Assembly: GCF_901827185.1 (NCBI RefSeq)
Contig: NZ_LR594673.1
Location: forward strand, 310,001-374,000
Direction: 5' to 3'
Length of the DNA: 64,000 nt
From: Variovorax sp. PBL-E5
GTDB lineage: Bacteria > Pseudomonadota > Gammaproteobacteria > Burkholderiales > Burkholderiaceae_C
Of the stretch, positions 18,430-28,655 are shown piece after piece. The notes under the pieces are model-generated. The model was not told where the DNA came from. It did not search any database and saw only the letters and a list, made by a program, of their open reading frames with translations. Every line of letters starts with the position of its first letter. Position 1 is the stretch's first letter. The position numbers were made by a program, and so were the translations under genes.

Positions 18430-19799
18430 CGCTGGCTGAACAGTTTGCAAGCTTTGCGGACGGGCTTCGGCTGGCGGATGTGCCTGCGCCGGTGCAGCGC
18501 CTCGCGCGTCTTCACCTGATCGATGCGCTCGGCGTCGGGCTCGGCGCCTCGGCCGTGCCCTCGCATCGCCGTTTCCTGCAAGGCCTGCACGAGGAGTCGG
18601 ACACCGGCGGCCGCGCCACGGTGCTGGGCTATTCGACGGGTGCATCGGCACCGGTGGCCGCCTTGCTCAACGGCACGTCCATCCACTCGCTCGAGTACGA
18701 CGACACGCACATGGGCTCCATCGTGCACGGCAGCGCGGTGATCGTGCCGGCTGTGCTGGCCACGGTCGAGACGCACGCGCTGTCGCTCGACGAAGCCGTG
18801 CGCCTGGTGGTGATCGGCTGGGAGTTGCTGGTGCGCCTCGGCGAGGCGAGCCCCGGCGGCTTCCAGCGCCGCGGCTTCCAGGTGACCTCGGTGGGCGGCG
18901 TGGGGGTCGCGGCGCTGCTCGCCTCGGTGGCGCGCGGCGCGAGCCCGGCGCAGAGCGTGGCCGCGATGGGCATCGCCGGGAGCCAGGCCGGCGGCATCTT
19001 CGAATTCCTGAGCAACGGCTCCAACGTGAAGGCGCTGCATCCGGGCTGGGCCGCGCATGCAGGCCTGTGGGCCGCGCGCTGCGCAGCCGCAGGCATGACC
19101 GGGCCGACCACGGTGATCGAAGGCCGCTACGGCCTGTTCGCCGCCTATGCCGACGACCCGGCCGCGGGCGGTCGCCTGGCCGTTGGCCTGCGCGATCTCG
19201 GCACGCAATGGCGGCTGGCCGATGCCGCCTTCAAGTTCTTTCCCTGCTGCCACTACATCCATCCCTTCCTCGAATGCGCACAGGCCTTGTCGGCACGAAT
19301 CGCCACGGTCGCCGACATCGCCGAGGTGCATTGCCGCGTCGCGCCGGGCGCGGCCACGGTGATCTGCGAACCCTGGTCGTCGAAGCAGCAGGTCGCGAGC
19401 GGCAACGAGGCCAAGTACAGCCTGCCCTACTGCATCGCCCGCGTGCTGCTCGGGCGCCCGGTGGACATCCCCTCGATGACGGCCGCGGGCGTCGACGCGG
19501 ACGCGATCGCACTGGCCGCACGCATCCAATGGACGCCACGCGAGGACAGCGGCTTCCCGGCGAAGTTCGATGCCGACCTGCGCATCATGCTGGCCGACGG
19601 CACGCAGTTGCACCATGCGGTCGATCAGGTGTTCGGCAGCCCGCAGCGCCCGGCCGGCGAAGACGCCGTGCGCGCCAAGTTCGCGGCCAACGTCGCGCCC
19701 GTGCTCGGCGCGACCGCGCGCGACACGGCCTGGGATGCGGTGATGCAAGGCGGCAGCCTCGACACGCTGCAACGCGCGCTGCGCACGGCGGCCGATTGA
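18426..19799 (+). CDS. MmgE/PrpD family protein (second copy)
   Basis: A 457-residue MmgE/PrpD protein. The conserved NGTSIHSLEYDDTHMGSIVHG segment, which forms the active-site region in this family, is at about residues 80-100. Also typical are GLWAARCAAAGMTGPTTVIEG and FKFFPCCHYIHPFLEC. It overlaps the flavoprotein stop (ATGA) and so is co-translated with it. It is clearly diverged from the copy at 15549, so the two may be different enzymes or halves of a heteromer. Confidence 0.88.
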   Translation: MTLAEQFASFADGLRLADVPAPVQRLARLHLIDALGVGLGASAVPSHRRFLQGLHEESDTGGRATVLGYSTGASAPVAALLNGTSIHSLEYDDTHMGSIVHGSAVIVPAVLATVETHALSLDEAVRLVVIGWELLVRLGEASPGGFQRRGFQVTSVGGVGVAALLASVARGASPAQSVAAMGIAGSQAGGIFEFLSNGSNVKALHPGWAAHAGLWAARCAAAGMTGPTTVIEGRYGLFAAYADDPAAGGRLAVGLRDLGTQWRLADAAFKFFPCCHYIHPFLECAQALSARIATVADIAEVHCRVAPGAATVICEPWSSKQQVASGNEAKYSLPYCIARVLLGRPVDIPSMTAAGVDADAIALAARIQWTPREDSGFPAKFDADLRIMLADGTQLHHAVDQVFGSPQRPAGEDAVRAKFAANVAPVLGATARDTAWDAVMQGGSLDTLQRALRTAAD

Positions 19800-19812
19800 A
19801 CGCAGGATAGCG

Positions 19813-20862
<1,050 letters not shown>

Positions 20863-20875
20863 AGCAACACACACC

Positions 20876-22255
20876 ATGCCCGATACCTTCATTCTTCGCG
20901 GCGGCACCATGGTCAGCGCCGAGCGCGACCCCGAGCCGCAGGACATCCTGGTCGAGGACGGCCGCATCGGCGCCCTGCTCGCGCCCGGCACGCCTGTGGC
21001 GGCGCACGTGCGCGAGCGCCGCATCGACGGCCTGCACGTGTTCCCCGGCCTGATCGAGGCCCATCTGCATTTCGGCTTCGGCGAGAAGATCACCGAGTAC
21101 AGCACCGAGACCGCACACGCGGCCATCGGCGGCTTCACCACCGTGCTCGGCTACTTCCTCAACAACGAGGCCTACAGCGACGTGTTCAAGCGCGAGCAGG
21201 CCTATGCGAAGCCGCGCGCGCACATCGACTACGGCTTCCACTTCAGCACCGCCTCCGAGCTGCACCTGCAGGAACTCGAGAGCTACGTGCGCGACTACGG
21301 CGTCACCTCCTTCAAGTACTTCATGAACTTCAAGGGCGAGGAAGGCCGCTACCTCGGCCTCGACGGCACCGACGACGGCTACTTCCAGGCGCTGCTCGAA
21401 CGTGCCGCGGCGATCGGCGACGTGACGGTGGTCTGCCACACCGAGAACATCGAGATCGTCAATCGCCGCCGCAACGCGCAGTTGGAGATCGGCCTCGACA
21501 ACCTGCAACAGTGGGCCGACATCAAGCCGCCGATCACCGAGGCCGAAGCCTGCGTGCGCGCGATGTTCCTGGCCGAGAAGGCCGGCGCGAAGATCTACAT
21601 CCCGCACATGAGCTCGCGCATGGGCCTGGACGAGGTGCGCCAATGGCGCCGGCGCTACGACCAGGTGTTCGTCGAGACCTGTCCGCACTACCTGACCCAC
21701 ACCGCCGACATGGACCTCGGCGGCATGGGCAAGGCGAACCCGCCCTTCCGCAGCAAAGACGACCAGGACGCGCTCTGGGAAGGCCTGGCCGACGGTTCGA
21801 TCGACGTCGTCGCCTCCGACCATTGCCCGCGCAAGCGCGCGACCAAGGACAAGACGCTGTGGCTCGCCTCGCAGGGCTTCCCGGGCACCGCGACCATCCT
21901 GCCCGTGCTGCTGCACGAGGGCTACCACCGGCGCGGGCTGTCGCTGCGCCGCATCTGCCAGCTGGTGTGCGAGGCACCAGCGCGCATCTTCGACATCGCC
22001 GCGCGCAAGGGCGCGCTGCGGCCGGGCGCCGATGCCGACATCACGCTGGTCGACCTGAACCTCGAGCGCGTGGTGCGGCACGAGGATCTGCTGTCCTACT
22101 CCGACTACAGCATCTACGACGGCTGGACCTTCAAGGGCTGGGCGACCGAGACCATCGTTCGCGGCGAGACCGTCATGCAGGACGGCAAGCTGGTCGGCGC
22201 GCCGGGCCATGGCCAGTACATCTTCCGCACGCGCGCCGGCGCGGCAAGCGCCTGA
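20876..22255 (+). CDS. Dihydropyrimidinase / D-hydantoinase family amidohydrolase
   Basis: A 459-residue cyclic amidohydrolase. It would open a hydantoin-, dihydropyrimidine- or similar cyclic-imide ring. The binuclear metal site is complete: H63 and H65 (GLIEAHLHF), the carbamylated lysine K147 (TSFKYFMNF), H188 (VVCHTEN), H244 (YIPHMSS) and D315 (VVASDHCP). Length matches the family. The substrate-loop residues differ enough from textbook dihydropyrimidinase that I do not assign uracil or hydantoin specifically. It is followed 32 bp later by a carbamoyl-type amidohydrolase, the classic pairing for ring opening then decarbamoylation. Confidence 0.88.
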   Translation: MPDTFILRGGTMVSAERDPEPQDILVEDGRIGALLAPGTPVAAHVRERRIDGLHVFPGLIEAHLHFGFGEKITEYSTETAHAAIGGFTTVLGYFLNNEAYSDVFKREQAYAKPRAHIDYGFHFSTASELHLQELESYVRDYGVTSFKYFMNFKGEEGRYLGLDGTDDGYFQALLERAAAIGDVTVVCHTENIEIVNRRRNAQLEIGLDNLQQWADIKPPITEAEACVRAMFLAEKAGAKIYIPHMSSRMGLDEVRQWRRRYDQVFVETCPHYLTHTADMDLGGMGKANPPFRSKDDQDALWEGLADGSIDVVASDHCPRKRATKDKTLWLASQGFPGTATILPVLLHEGYHRRGLSLRRICQLVCEAPARIFDIAARKGALRPGADADITLVDLNLERVVRHEDLLSYSDYSIYDGWTFKGWATETIVRGETVMQDGKLVGAPGHGQYIFRTRAGAASA

Positions 22256-22287
22256 CGCGCGGTCCCTTCATTCACCGAAAGACATCC

Positions 22288-22986
22288 ATGACCTCCACCA
22301 CCCATCCCTGGGACGACGTCATCAGCGCCGAAGAACAGCGCGCCTACAACGCCGTCGGCTTCGGCCGCCCGAGCGGCCTCGGCAAGCGGCCCGGCCTGCT
22401 CATCATCGACGTGCAGTACCGCACCGTCGGCACCAAGCGCCTGCCCTTCTGGGAAGCCATCGAGGAATTCCCGACCTCCTGCGGCGAGGTCGGCTGGGCC
22501 GCGGTGGACGCCATCGTGCCGCTGCTCGCGCTGTTCCGCGAGCGCAACTGGCCGGTGCTCTACCCGCACGTCGCGCCCAAGGTCGCGCACGAGGGCGGAC
22601 GGCTGGCCGAGAAGATCCCGGCCATCATGAACATCGCGGCCAAGGGCTACGAGATCGTGCAGGAACTCGCGCCGCGCCCCGGCGACGTGCTCTTGCCGAA
22701 GAAGCACCCGAGCGCCTTCTTCGCGACCGCGCTGTGCAGCCACCTGGTCGACCTGCAGGTCGATACCGTGATCGTCGTCGGCTGCAGCACCAGCGGCTGC
22801 GTGCGCGGCACCGCGGTGGACGCCTTCTCGTACAACTTCAAGGTGTCGATCCCGCAGGAGTGCTCCTTCGATCGCAGCATCACCTCGCACAAGGTCAACC
22901 TGTTCGACCTCGGGCAGAAGTACGCGGACGTGCTGCCGACTGCGGAGCTGATCGAGAAGCTGCGCGCGCTGCCGGGTTCTGACTGA
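22288..22986 (+). CDS. Cysteine hydrolase, N-carbamoylsarcosine amidase-like (isochorismatase fold)
   Basis: A 232-residue hydrolase. The catalytic triad of the family is intact: D41 (LLIIDVQY), a lysine at 138/139 (LLPKKHPSAFF) and the nucleophile C171 (CSTSGCVRGTAVDAF). The TSGCVR context resembles N-carbamoylsarcosine amidase and maleamate amidase. It would release ammonia (and CO2 from an N-carbamoyl acid) from the product of the upstream hydantoinase. It is the last gene of the operon that begins at 11057. Confidence 0.85.
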   Translation: MTSTTHPWDDVISAEEQRAYNAVGFGRPSGLGKRPGLLIIDVQYRTVGTKRLPFWEAIEEFPTSCGEVGWAAVDAIVPLLALFRERNWPVLYPHVAPKVAHEGGRLAEKIPAIMNIAAKGYEIVQELAPRPGDVLLPKKHPSAFFATALCSHLVDLQVDTVIVVGCSTSGCVRGTAVDAFSYNFKVSIPQECSFDRSITSHKVNLFDLGQKYADVLPTAELIEKLRALPGSD

Positions 22987-23065
22987 GGCCAGCGAAGCCC
23001 GCGCCGAGCAGCAGGCGCCCGGCACGAAAAGCTGCACGGGAGCTATGCCGCGTTGATCTGCTTTC

Positions 23066-23101
23066 CAGCTACTTGACGGTTAGCTGCAATACAGATAAAT
23101 T
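23066..23101 (+). promoter_or_regulatory. hipBA promoter and operator
   Basis: TTGACG (23073-23078) and TAAATT (23096-23101) are 17 bases apart, a good sigma-70 promoter just before hipB at 23111. An inverted repeat, CAGCTA-N9-TAGCTG (23066-23086), straddles the -35 box. Further AGCTA and TTAGC half-sites occur near 23041 and 23105. HipB proteins classically repress their own operon through repeated short dyads like this. Confidence 0.55.
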
Positions 23102-23110
23102 GAAATTAGC

Positions 23111-23392
23111 ATGAATACAGCTACCGCCATGGGTGCACTCCCAGCCCAAGCTCTCGTGTCCGGCGATCAGCTGGGGCAGCTGCTGCGCAGCACGCGCCGC
23201 CGGTTGAAACTGAACCAGGCTGCCATCGGCGCCAGGCTGAACCTCAGCCAGAACCGGGTTTCCTACCTCGAACTCCATCCCGATGAGTTGAGCTTCAGGC
23301 AACTGCTGAGCTGGTGCTCGGTGCTCGGCCTCGAGCTGAAGCTGAGCGCGCGAGGCCCGTTGAAGGTCAAGCCCGGCACGACGGAGTGGTGA
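23111..23392 (+). CDS. hipB: HipB-type antitoxin / XRE-family regulator
   Basis: A 93-residue DNA-binding protein. The lambda-repressor-type HTH spans about residues 20-75 (LGQLLRSTRRRLKLNQAAIG, then LNLSQNRVSYLEL). It directly precedes a HipA kinase gene with only one base between them, the standard antitoxin-first order. It should neutralise HipA and autoregulate the pair. The C-terminus (KPGTTEW) ends in tryptophan, as in E. coli HipB, where a terminal tryptophan contacts HipA. Confidence 0.85.
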   Translation: MNTATAMGALPAQALVSGDQLGQLLRSTRRRLKLNQAAIGARLNLSQNRVSYLELHPDELSFRQLLSWCSVLGLELKLSARGPLKVKPGTTEW

Positions 23393-23393
23393 A

Positions 23394-24731
23394 GTGGGCC
23401 GTCGATCCCGCAGCCAGTCCCTCGGCCTCTGGTCCAACGGCGAGCGCGTCGGCCGCTGGACGATCCCCGCGCGCGGGGCGATGGAGCTGCACTACGACGA
23501 AGCCTGGGTCCGCTCGGACGTCGGCCGCCCGCTGTCGCTGTCGCTGCCCTTCAATCCCTACAACGAACCCCTCCAGGGTTCTGCCGTCGAGCACTATTTC
23601 GACAACCTGCTTCCCGACAGCACGGCCATTCGCAAGCGCGTGGCGGCGCGCTTCAAGACGGGCTCGATCGATGCGTTCGACCTGCTGGCCGCCATTGGGC
23701 GCGACTGTGTGGGCGCCATTCAGCTGCTCGACGAGGCCGACGCCCCCACGGCGGTCGACAAGGTGGAAGCCGTGCGGCTGGACGACGAGTCCATCGAGCG
23801 CCACCTGCTGAACATCACGAGCCCTGACAAGTTCGATGCCTCGATAGACCCCGACGACGATTTCCGCATCTCGCTCGCCGGCGCCCAGGAAAAGGACGCC
23901 TACCTCTGGTGGAACGGTGCCTGGCACAAGCCCCGTGGCACCACGCCCACCACGCACATCTTCAAGCTCCCCCTGGGCCTGATCGGCGGTCGCCAGGCAG
24001 ATTTCTCGACCTCCGTGGACAACGAGTGGCTGTGCCTGAAACTGCTTCAGGCCTATGGATTGCCCACTGCCGATGCGACGATCGCATCGTTCGGCAAGCA
24101 GCGCGTGCTGGTGGTCGAGCGCTTCGACCGGCGCGTTGCGAGCGGCCGGCTCCTGCGGCTGCCCCAAGAGGACTTCTGCCAGGCCACGGGAACCTCGCCC
24201 CTGGTGAAATACGAGAACGAGGGCGGCCCGGGTCTGCAGAAGCTCTTTTCACTCTTGCAGCAGTCCGCGACCGCGGCGGATGACATGCGCACCTTGATGG
24301 CTTCGCAGGTCCTGTTCTGGCTGCTCCGCGCGCCGGACGGCCACGCGAAGAATTTCAGCATTCACCTGCTGGCCGGCGGTGCGTTCCGGCTCACGAAGAT
24401 GTATGACGTCATGTCGGCCTATCCCATCCTTGGCAAGGGCCGCAGCCAATGGGCGCCGCGCGACGTCAAGCTGGCGATGGCGCTGCTCGGCAAGAACCGG
24501 CACTACGCCATGGCCGGCATTCAACGCCGGCACTTCAACAGCACCGCGCAGCAGGTGGGATTCGGCCATGACGCAGAAGCCGTCATCCAGGCGCTGATTG
24601 TTCGGACGCCCGGCGCGATCAGGGAAGTGCGGGAACAGTTGCCGAAGGATTTCTCACCGCTCGTGGCCGAGCGCGTGCTGGGCGGCCTGCAGTCGGCCGT
24701 GAACACGCTCGAAGGCATGCCTGCGACCTGA
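23394..24731 (+). CDS. hipA: HipA-family serine/threonine kinase toxin
   Basis: A 445-residue HipA kinase. Known HipA phosphorylates glutamyl-tRNA synthetase and causes growth arrest and persistence. The N-terminal domain ([12 protein letters not shown], then [10 protein letters not shown]) precedes the kinase core: [11 protein letters not shown] loop, IFKLP with the ATP-binding lysine, VVERFDRR hinge, catalytic D315 in DGHAKNFSI and metal-binding D338 in MYDVMSAYP. The 23-residue spacing of the two aspartates is that of E. coli HipA. GTG 23394 is chosen: it has a GGAG site seven bases upstream and lies one base after the hipB stop. All key residues are present, so it appears active. Confidence 0.9.
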   Translation: MGRRSRSQSLGLWSNGERVGRWTIPARGAMELHYDEAWVRSDVGRPLSLSLPFNPYNEPLQGSAVEHYFDNLLPDSTAIRKRVAARFKTGSIDAFDLLAAIGRDCVGAIQLLDEADAPTAVDKVEAVRLDDESIERHLLNITSPDKFDASIDPDDDFRISLAGAQEKDAYLWWNGAWHKPRGTTPTTHIFKLPLGLIGGRQADFSTSVDNEWLCLKLLQAYGLPTADATIASFGKQRVLVVERFDRRVASGRLLRLPQEDFCQATGTSPLVKYENEGGPGLQKLFSLLQQSATAADDMRTLMASQVLFWLLRAPDGHAKNFSIHLLAGGAFRLTKMYDVMSAYPILGKGRSQWAPRDVKLAMALLGKNRHYAMAGIQRRHFNSTAQQVGFGHDAEAVIQALIVRTPGAIREVREQLPKDFSPLVAERVLGGLQSAVNTLEGMPAT

Positions 24732-24810
24732 TGCACGCCACTTCGTCATCCCGATCGTCGAGAATGACGCAAAGGCCGCCGCTCGGGCCTTCACGCATCG
24801 GAGAACCGTT

Positions 24811-26205
24811 TTGGCAGTCAGCGTTTTCGATTTGTTCAAGGTCGGCATCGGGCCTTCCAGTTCGCACACCGTGGGGCCGATGCGGGCGGCACGCCTGTTC
24901 ACCTCGCGGCTTTCCAACGAAGGCCTGTTGAGCGCGGTGGCGCGGATCCGGTCCGAGCTGTACGGCTCGCTCGGCGCCACCGGCAAGGGGCACGGCACCG
25001 ACCGCGCGGTGCTGCTGGGCCTGGCCGGGCACGAGCCCGACACGGTCGATCCGGACCAGATCGCCGCGCTGCTCGACCTCATCCGCAGCGAGCGCGCGAT
25101 CGCCTTGCTCGGCACCCACCGGATCGCGCTCGACGAGAAAAGCGACGTGCTCTTCTACCGCAGCGAGACGCTCCCGTTCCACGCCAACGGCATGAAGTTC
25201 AGTGCCTTCGATGCGGCGGGCGCTGCGCTGTGCACGCAGACCTACTACTCGGTCGGCGGCGGCTTCGTCGTCAGCGAGCAGGTGGCCGAGGACGGTCGGC
25301 GCCAGAAGGTCATCGCGCCCGACACCACCGTGTTGCCGCTGCCCTTCCACAGCGGCGACGAGCTGCTGGCGCTGACGCGGCAGCACGGCTGCAGCATCGC
25401 CGAGGTGATGCGGCGCAACGAGCGCCACTGGCGCGCCGACGACGAGATCGAGGCCGGGCTGTTGAAGATCTGGGCCGTGATGCAAGGCTGCGTCGCACGC
25501 GGCTGCAGGACCGAAGGCGTGCTGCCCGGCGCCTTCAAGGTCAAGCGCCGTGCCGCCGCGCTGCACCGCACGCTGACGGCCGCGGCGAAGCCCGGCGCCA
25601 TCGACGATCCGCTGAAAGTGATGGACTGGCTGAACCTCTATGCGCTGGCCGTCAACGAAGAGAACGCGGCGGGCGGCCGCGTCGTGACCGCACCCACCAA
25701 CGGCGCCGCGGGCATCATTCCGTCGGTGCTGCACTACTACGTCGATTTCGTGCCGGGTGCGGACCGCGCGGGCATCGTCGACTTCCTTCTCACCGCCGGC
25801 GCGATCGGCATTCTCTACAAGGAAAACGCGTCGATCTCGGGCGCCGAGGTGGGCTGCCAGGGCGAGGTCGGCGTGGCCTGTTCGATGGCTTCGGCCGCGT
25901 TCTGCGCGGTGCTCGGCGGCACGCCCGAGCAGGTCGAGAACGCCGCCGAGATCGGCATGGAACACCACCTCGGCCTGACCTGCGATCCGGTCGGCGGCCT
26001 GGTGCAGATTCCCTGCATCGAGCGCAACGCCATCGCCTCGGTGAAGGCGGTGAACGCGGCGCGCATGGCGCTGCACGGCGACGGCACGCACCATGTGAGC
26101 CTCGACAAGGTCATCAAGACGATGCGCGAGACCGGCGCGGACATGATGACCAAGTACAAGGAAACCTCGCGCGGCGGGCTGGCGGTCAACATCGTCGAGT
26201 GCTGA
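24811..26205 (+). CDS. sdaA: L-serine dehydratase (L-serine ammonia-lyase)
   Basis: A 464-residue one-chain iron-sulfur enzyme that converts L-serine to pyruvate and ammonia. The N-terminal beta domain has the signature [17 protein letters not shown]; the alpha domain has the [20 protein letters not shown] segment. Cluster cysteines fit C349 (GCQGEVG), C391 (LTCDPVGG) and C402 (IPCIERN), with a further C357. No ATG fits; TTG 24811 has a good GGAGA site at 24800-24804, six bases upstream. It stands alone between hipBA and a convergent MFS gene, 9 bp from that gene's stop. Confidence 0.93.
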   Translation: MAVSVFDLFKVGIGPSSSHTVGPMRAARLFTSRLSNEGLLSAVARIRSELYGSLGATGKGHGTDRAVLLGLAGHEPDTVDPDQIAALLDLIRSERAIALLGTHRIALDEKSDVLFYRSETLPFHANGMKFSAFDAAGAALCTQTYYSVGGGFVVSEQVAEDGRRQKVIAPDTTVLPLPFHSGDELLALTRQHGCSIAEVMRRNERHWRADDEIEAGLLKIWAVMQGCVARGCRTEGVLPGAFKVKRRAAALHRTLTAAAKPGAIDDPLKVMDWLNLYALAVNEENAAGGRVVTAPTNGAAGIIPSVLHYYVDFVPGADRAGIVDFLLTAGAIGILYKENASISGAEVGCQGEVGVACSMASAAFCAVLGGTPEQVENAAEIGMEHHLGLTCDPVGGLVQIPCIERNAIASVKAVNAARMALHGDGTHHVSLDKVIKTMRETGADMMTKYKETSRGGLAVNIVEC

Positions 26206-26214
26206 GCCGGACGG

Positions 26215-27492
26215 CTACGTGCCGCTGCGGCCGCCCCCCTTCGCACCGGCCAGCGCGTCGCTCGCCGGTCGACGAATCTTCGATCGCGCCTCGGCTCGCA
26301 GCCTCGCAAGATAGCGGATCGCCACCAGCGCCGCGGCGAATCCGGAGGCCGCGCCGACGGCCAGGGCCCAGCGCGGGCCGAAGGTGTCCGCGATCCATCC
26401 GACGATGGGCGCGCCGATCGGCGTGCTGCCGAGCGCCACCGCCAGCAGAATCGCGATCACGCGGCCGCGCAGCGCCGGATCGGTCGACAGCTGCACGAGG
26501 CTGTTCGTCGAGGTCGTCAATGTCTGCGCGGCCAGGCCGATGAGCACCAGCGCCATCGCGAAGAAGACCGGGTTCGGCATCACCGCCGCGATCGCGCAGC
26601 CCAGCCCGAAGAGCGCGGCGCCATACAGCAGCATCGTCATGCGCGGCCGGCCGCGCCTGGCGGCGAGCAAGGCGCCGGTCACGGAGCCGACCGCCATGGC
26701 CGAGGACAGCAGGCCGTACTGCCCGGCCCCGCCGTGGAACGCGCTGAGGGACATCGTCGAGATGAAGATCGGGAAGTTGAGCCCGAAGGTGCCCACCAGC
26801 AGCAGCATCAGCAGCGCCGCCTTGAGATCCGGCCGATGCCAGACATACCGGAGCCCTTCGGCCAGTCCGCCGTGCGTTCGAGGCAAGGCCATCCTCGGCT
26901 GGAGCTCGGCGCGCCGCAGTCCGAACAGCGAACCCAGCACGGCGAGAAAAGAGACCGCGTTGAGGAGGAACACCCAGCCGACGCCGGCGGCCGCGATCAC
27001 CACGCCTGCGACGGCCGGCCCGATCATCCTGGCGGCGTTGAAGGACGTGGAATTGAGCGCCACCGCGTTCGAGAGATCGGCCGGCGCCACGAGATCGGAG
27101 ACGAAGGTCTGACGCGCAGGTGCATCGAAGGCCGCCGTGCACCCCAGCGCGAACGCGAACGCGTACACATGCCAGAGCCGGACAACGCCTGCGAGCGTCA
27201 GCAGGCCCAGTCCCAGCGCCAGCGCGCCCATCACGGCCTGTGTCACAAGAAGCAGCTTGCGCCGATCGAGCCGGTCGGCGGCCAGGCCGGTGAATGGCAG
27301 CAACAGCAGCTGGGGGCCGAACTGCAGCGCCATGACGATGCCCACGGCCGTCGCGTTGCGATGGGTGAGGTGGGCGAGCACGAGCCAGTCCTGGGCCGTG
27401 CGCTGCATCCATGTCCCGATGTTGGAGACCAGCGCGCCGATGGCCCAGAGGCGGTAGTTGAAGCCGCTCAGCGAGCGGAAGGTTCCGGCCAC
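26215..27492 (-). CDS. MFS transporter (EntS/MFS_3-like exporter)
   Basis: A 425-residue membrane protein with about twelve hydrophobic segments. It opens with FNYRLWAIGALVSNIGTWMQ and carries the MFS loop motif LAADRLDRRKLLL between helices 2 and 3, features of the enterobactin-exporter-like MFS_3 family. The tail is hydrophilic and basic. It is the last gene of the marR/isochorismatase/MFS unit on the minus strand (gap 40 bp) and probably exports a compound to which MarR responds. Confidence 0.88.
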   Translation of the reverse strand: MAGTFRSLSGFNYRLWAIGALVSNIGTWMQRTAQDWLVLAHLTHRNATAVGIVMALQFGPQLLLLPFTGLAADRLDRRKLLLVTQAVMGALALGLGLLTLAGVVRLWHVYAFAFALGCTAAFDAPARQTFVSDLVAPADLSNAVALNSTSFNAARMIGPAVAGVVIAAAGVGWVFLLNAVSFLAVLGSLFGLRRAELQPRMALPRTHGGLAEGLRYVWHRPDLKAALLMLLLVGTFGLNFPIFISTMSLSAFHGGAGQYGLLSSAMAVGSVTGALLAARRGRPRMTMLLYGAALFGLGCAIAAVMPNPVFFAMALVLIGLAAQTLTTSTNSLVQLSTDPALRGRVIAILLAVALGSTPIGAPIVGWIADTFGPRWALAVGAASGFAAALVAIRYLARLRAEARSKIRRPASDALAGAKGGGRSGT

Positions 27493-27532
27493 TGCGGTTC
27501 AACCCGCCAAAGGATGGCCGCTGCCGGCCCGA

Positions 27533-28096
27533 TCAGTTCCGATGCGCATCCAGCAACCGGAGGATGTCCTGCGTCGTACCCGTTTCGCCCAGCCTCGGGA
27601 AGATCCGCGCGATGCTGTTCGCATGGGCGTCCGCGTTCGTGTCGGTCATCGCATCGACCGCGAGCGTGACGTGGAACCCGAGCTCGCTCGCCTGCCGCGC
27701 GGTCGACTCCACGCCGATGCTGGTGGCCACGCCGGCCAGCACGATCTGGGTCACGCCCAGGCCGCGCAGGGACTTCTCGAGGCCGGTGCCGGTGAAGGCA
27801 CCCCAGGTCCGCTTCGTGACCCGCAGGTCGGTGGGCTGCTGTCCCAGCGCGGGTATCAGCTCGGCCCAGTCCGCCGGCAGCTCGCCGGGGCCGCGGGGCT
27901 GCTCGTTGCGTCCGGGCGCGAAGCCCGCCACGTTGACGAGAACCACCGGCAGGCCATGGCGGCGGAACGCATCGGCGAGCGAAACGGCATGCCGCACGAT
28001 CTCGTCGATCGGATGCACGGCCGGCCGGGCCACGATGCCCTTCTGAAGGTCGATGACGACGAGTGCGGATGTGGGATCGAGCGTGCTGATGGGCAT
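27533..28096 (-). CDS. Isochorismatase-fold protein lacking the catalytic cysteine
   Basis: A 187-residue isochorismatase-family protein. D16 (LVVIDLQKG) and K95 (LRVTKRTWGAF) of the triad are present. The position of the nucleophilic cysteine is glycine 128 (GVATSIGVESTARQ). True isochorismatases also have glycine there and hydrolyse a vinyl ether without a thiol intermediate, so an amidase role is unlikely. It lies 20 bp downstream of marR and upstream of the MFS gene. The substrate is unknown. Confidence 0.82.
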   Translation of the reverse strand: MPISTLDPTSALVVIDLQKGIVARPAVHPIDEIVRHAVSLADAFRRHGLPVVLVNVAGFAPGRNEQPRGPGELPADWAELIPALGQQPTDLRVTKRTWGAFTGTGLEKSLRGLGVTQIVLAGVATSIGVESTARQASELGFHVTLAVDAMTDTNADAHANSIARIFPRLGETGTTQDILRLLDAHRN

Positions 28097-28116
28097 GGCG
28101 GCTCTTTCAGGAGGAG

Positions 28117-28560
28117 TCAGTCGACAAGACGTTGGAGGAGTTCGATGCCGGTCATCAGCTGGCGCTGTTCGGCCTGCGAGAACCGGCTTTGCATGGAAGC
28201 CAGCAGCCAGTCCTCGCGGGCTGCGCGGACCGCCTTGAACGCCTTGCGGGCCGTCGCCGTCAGCGACAGGATGGTCTGGCGTCCGTCCTTCGGATCCGGT
28301 GTCGCTTTCAGGAAGCCTGCATCGACGAGCGCGGCGATCGTGGCGCCCATCGACTGCGAGCGCATGCCTTCGGCCCGGGCCAGCGCAGTCACGGTCGAGG
28401 GACCGTCGCGCTCCAGCCGACCGAGCACATGGCGCTGCGGTTCGGTCAGATGCCCGGCCGGGGCTTCGTCCCGCAGCCGCCTTCGCAGCTTGCCGACGAA
28501 CACGCGCAGGTCCACGGCGGCGCTCATCAGGCGCGCGGCTTCAGGGCTTTCAGCTTCCAC
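28117..28560 (-). CDS. MarR-family transcriptional regulator
   Basis: A 147-residue winged-helix regulator. The HTH region reads VTALARAEGMRSQSMGATIA, with a basic wing (TPDPKDGRQTILSLT), and dimerisation helices lie at both ends. It heads a three-gene unit with an isochorismatase-fold protein and an MFS exporter and probably represses it. The upstream 95 bp contain repeated dyads suitable for autoregulation. Confidence 0.9.
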   Translation of the reverse strand: MEAESPEAARLMSAAVDLRVFVGKLRRRLRDEAPAGHLTEPQRHVLGRLERDGPSTVTALARAEGMRSQSMGATIAALVDAGFLKATPDPKDGRQTILSLTATARKAFKAVRAAREDWLLASMQSRFSQAEQRQLMTGIELLQRLVD

Positions 28561-28574
28561 GTCGGCAAGTCCCG

Positions 28575-28610
28575 GATATGAAGTTTGGCTTCGCAGTTTA
28601 GCTTCGTATC
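28575..28610. promoter_or_regulatory. Candidate MarR operator
   Basis: Two near-identical blocks, GAAGTTTGGCTTCG and GCAGTTTAGCTTCG, lie side by side; the first contains the dyad GAAG-TTTGG-CTTC. They are framed by GATATGAAG at 28575 and CTTCGTATC at 28602, which are inverted copies with one mismatch. The array starts 15 bp upstream of the marR start codon, where autorepression would act. Confidence 0.45.
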
Positions 28611-28636
28611 AAGACCTTCCTCAAGAAGCGGTCTTG
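28610..28636 (-). terminator. Possible terminator hairpin at the end of the dmp operon
   Basis: CAAGACC and GGTCTTG form a 7-bp stem, extended inward by TTC/GAA around a CTCAA loop with two unpaired bases. It lies 20 bp past the dmpH stop. There is no run of T after it on the minus strand, so it may be only an attenuator or mRNA-stabilising hairpin. Confidence 0.35.
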
Positions 28637-28655
28637 GCGTGCCCGCTCTCTCCTT

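Noticed and set aside
24736..24775. CGTCAT/ATGACG stem after hipA as a terminator
   Set aside because: The loop is long, the stem has no following T run, and it may equally be chance.
23066..26205. An integrated element bounded by repeats around hipBA
   Set aside because: I found no direct repeats, integrase or tRNA at either side, so acquisition is only suspected.
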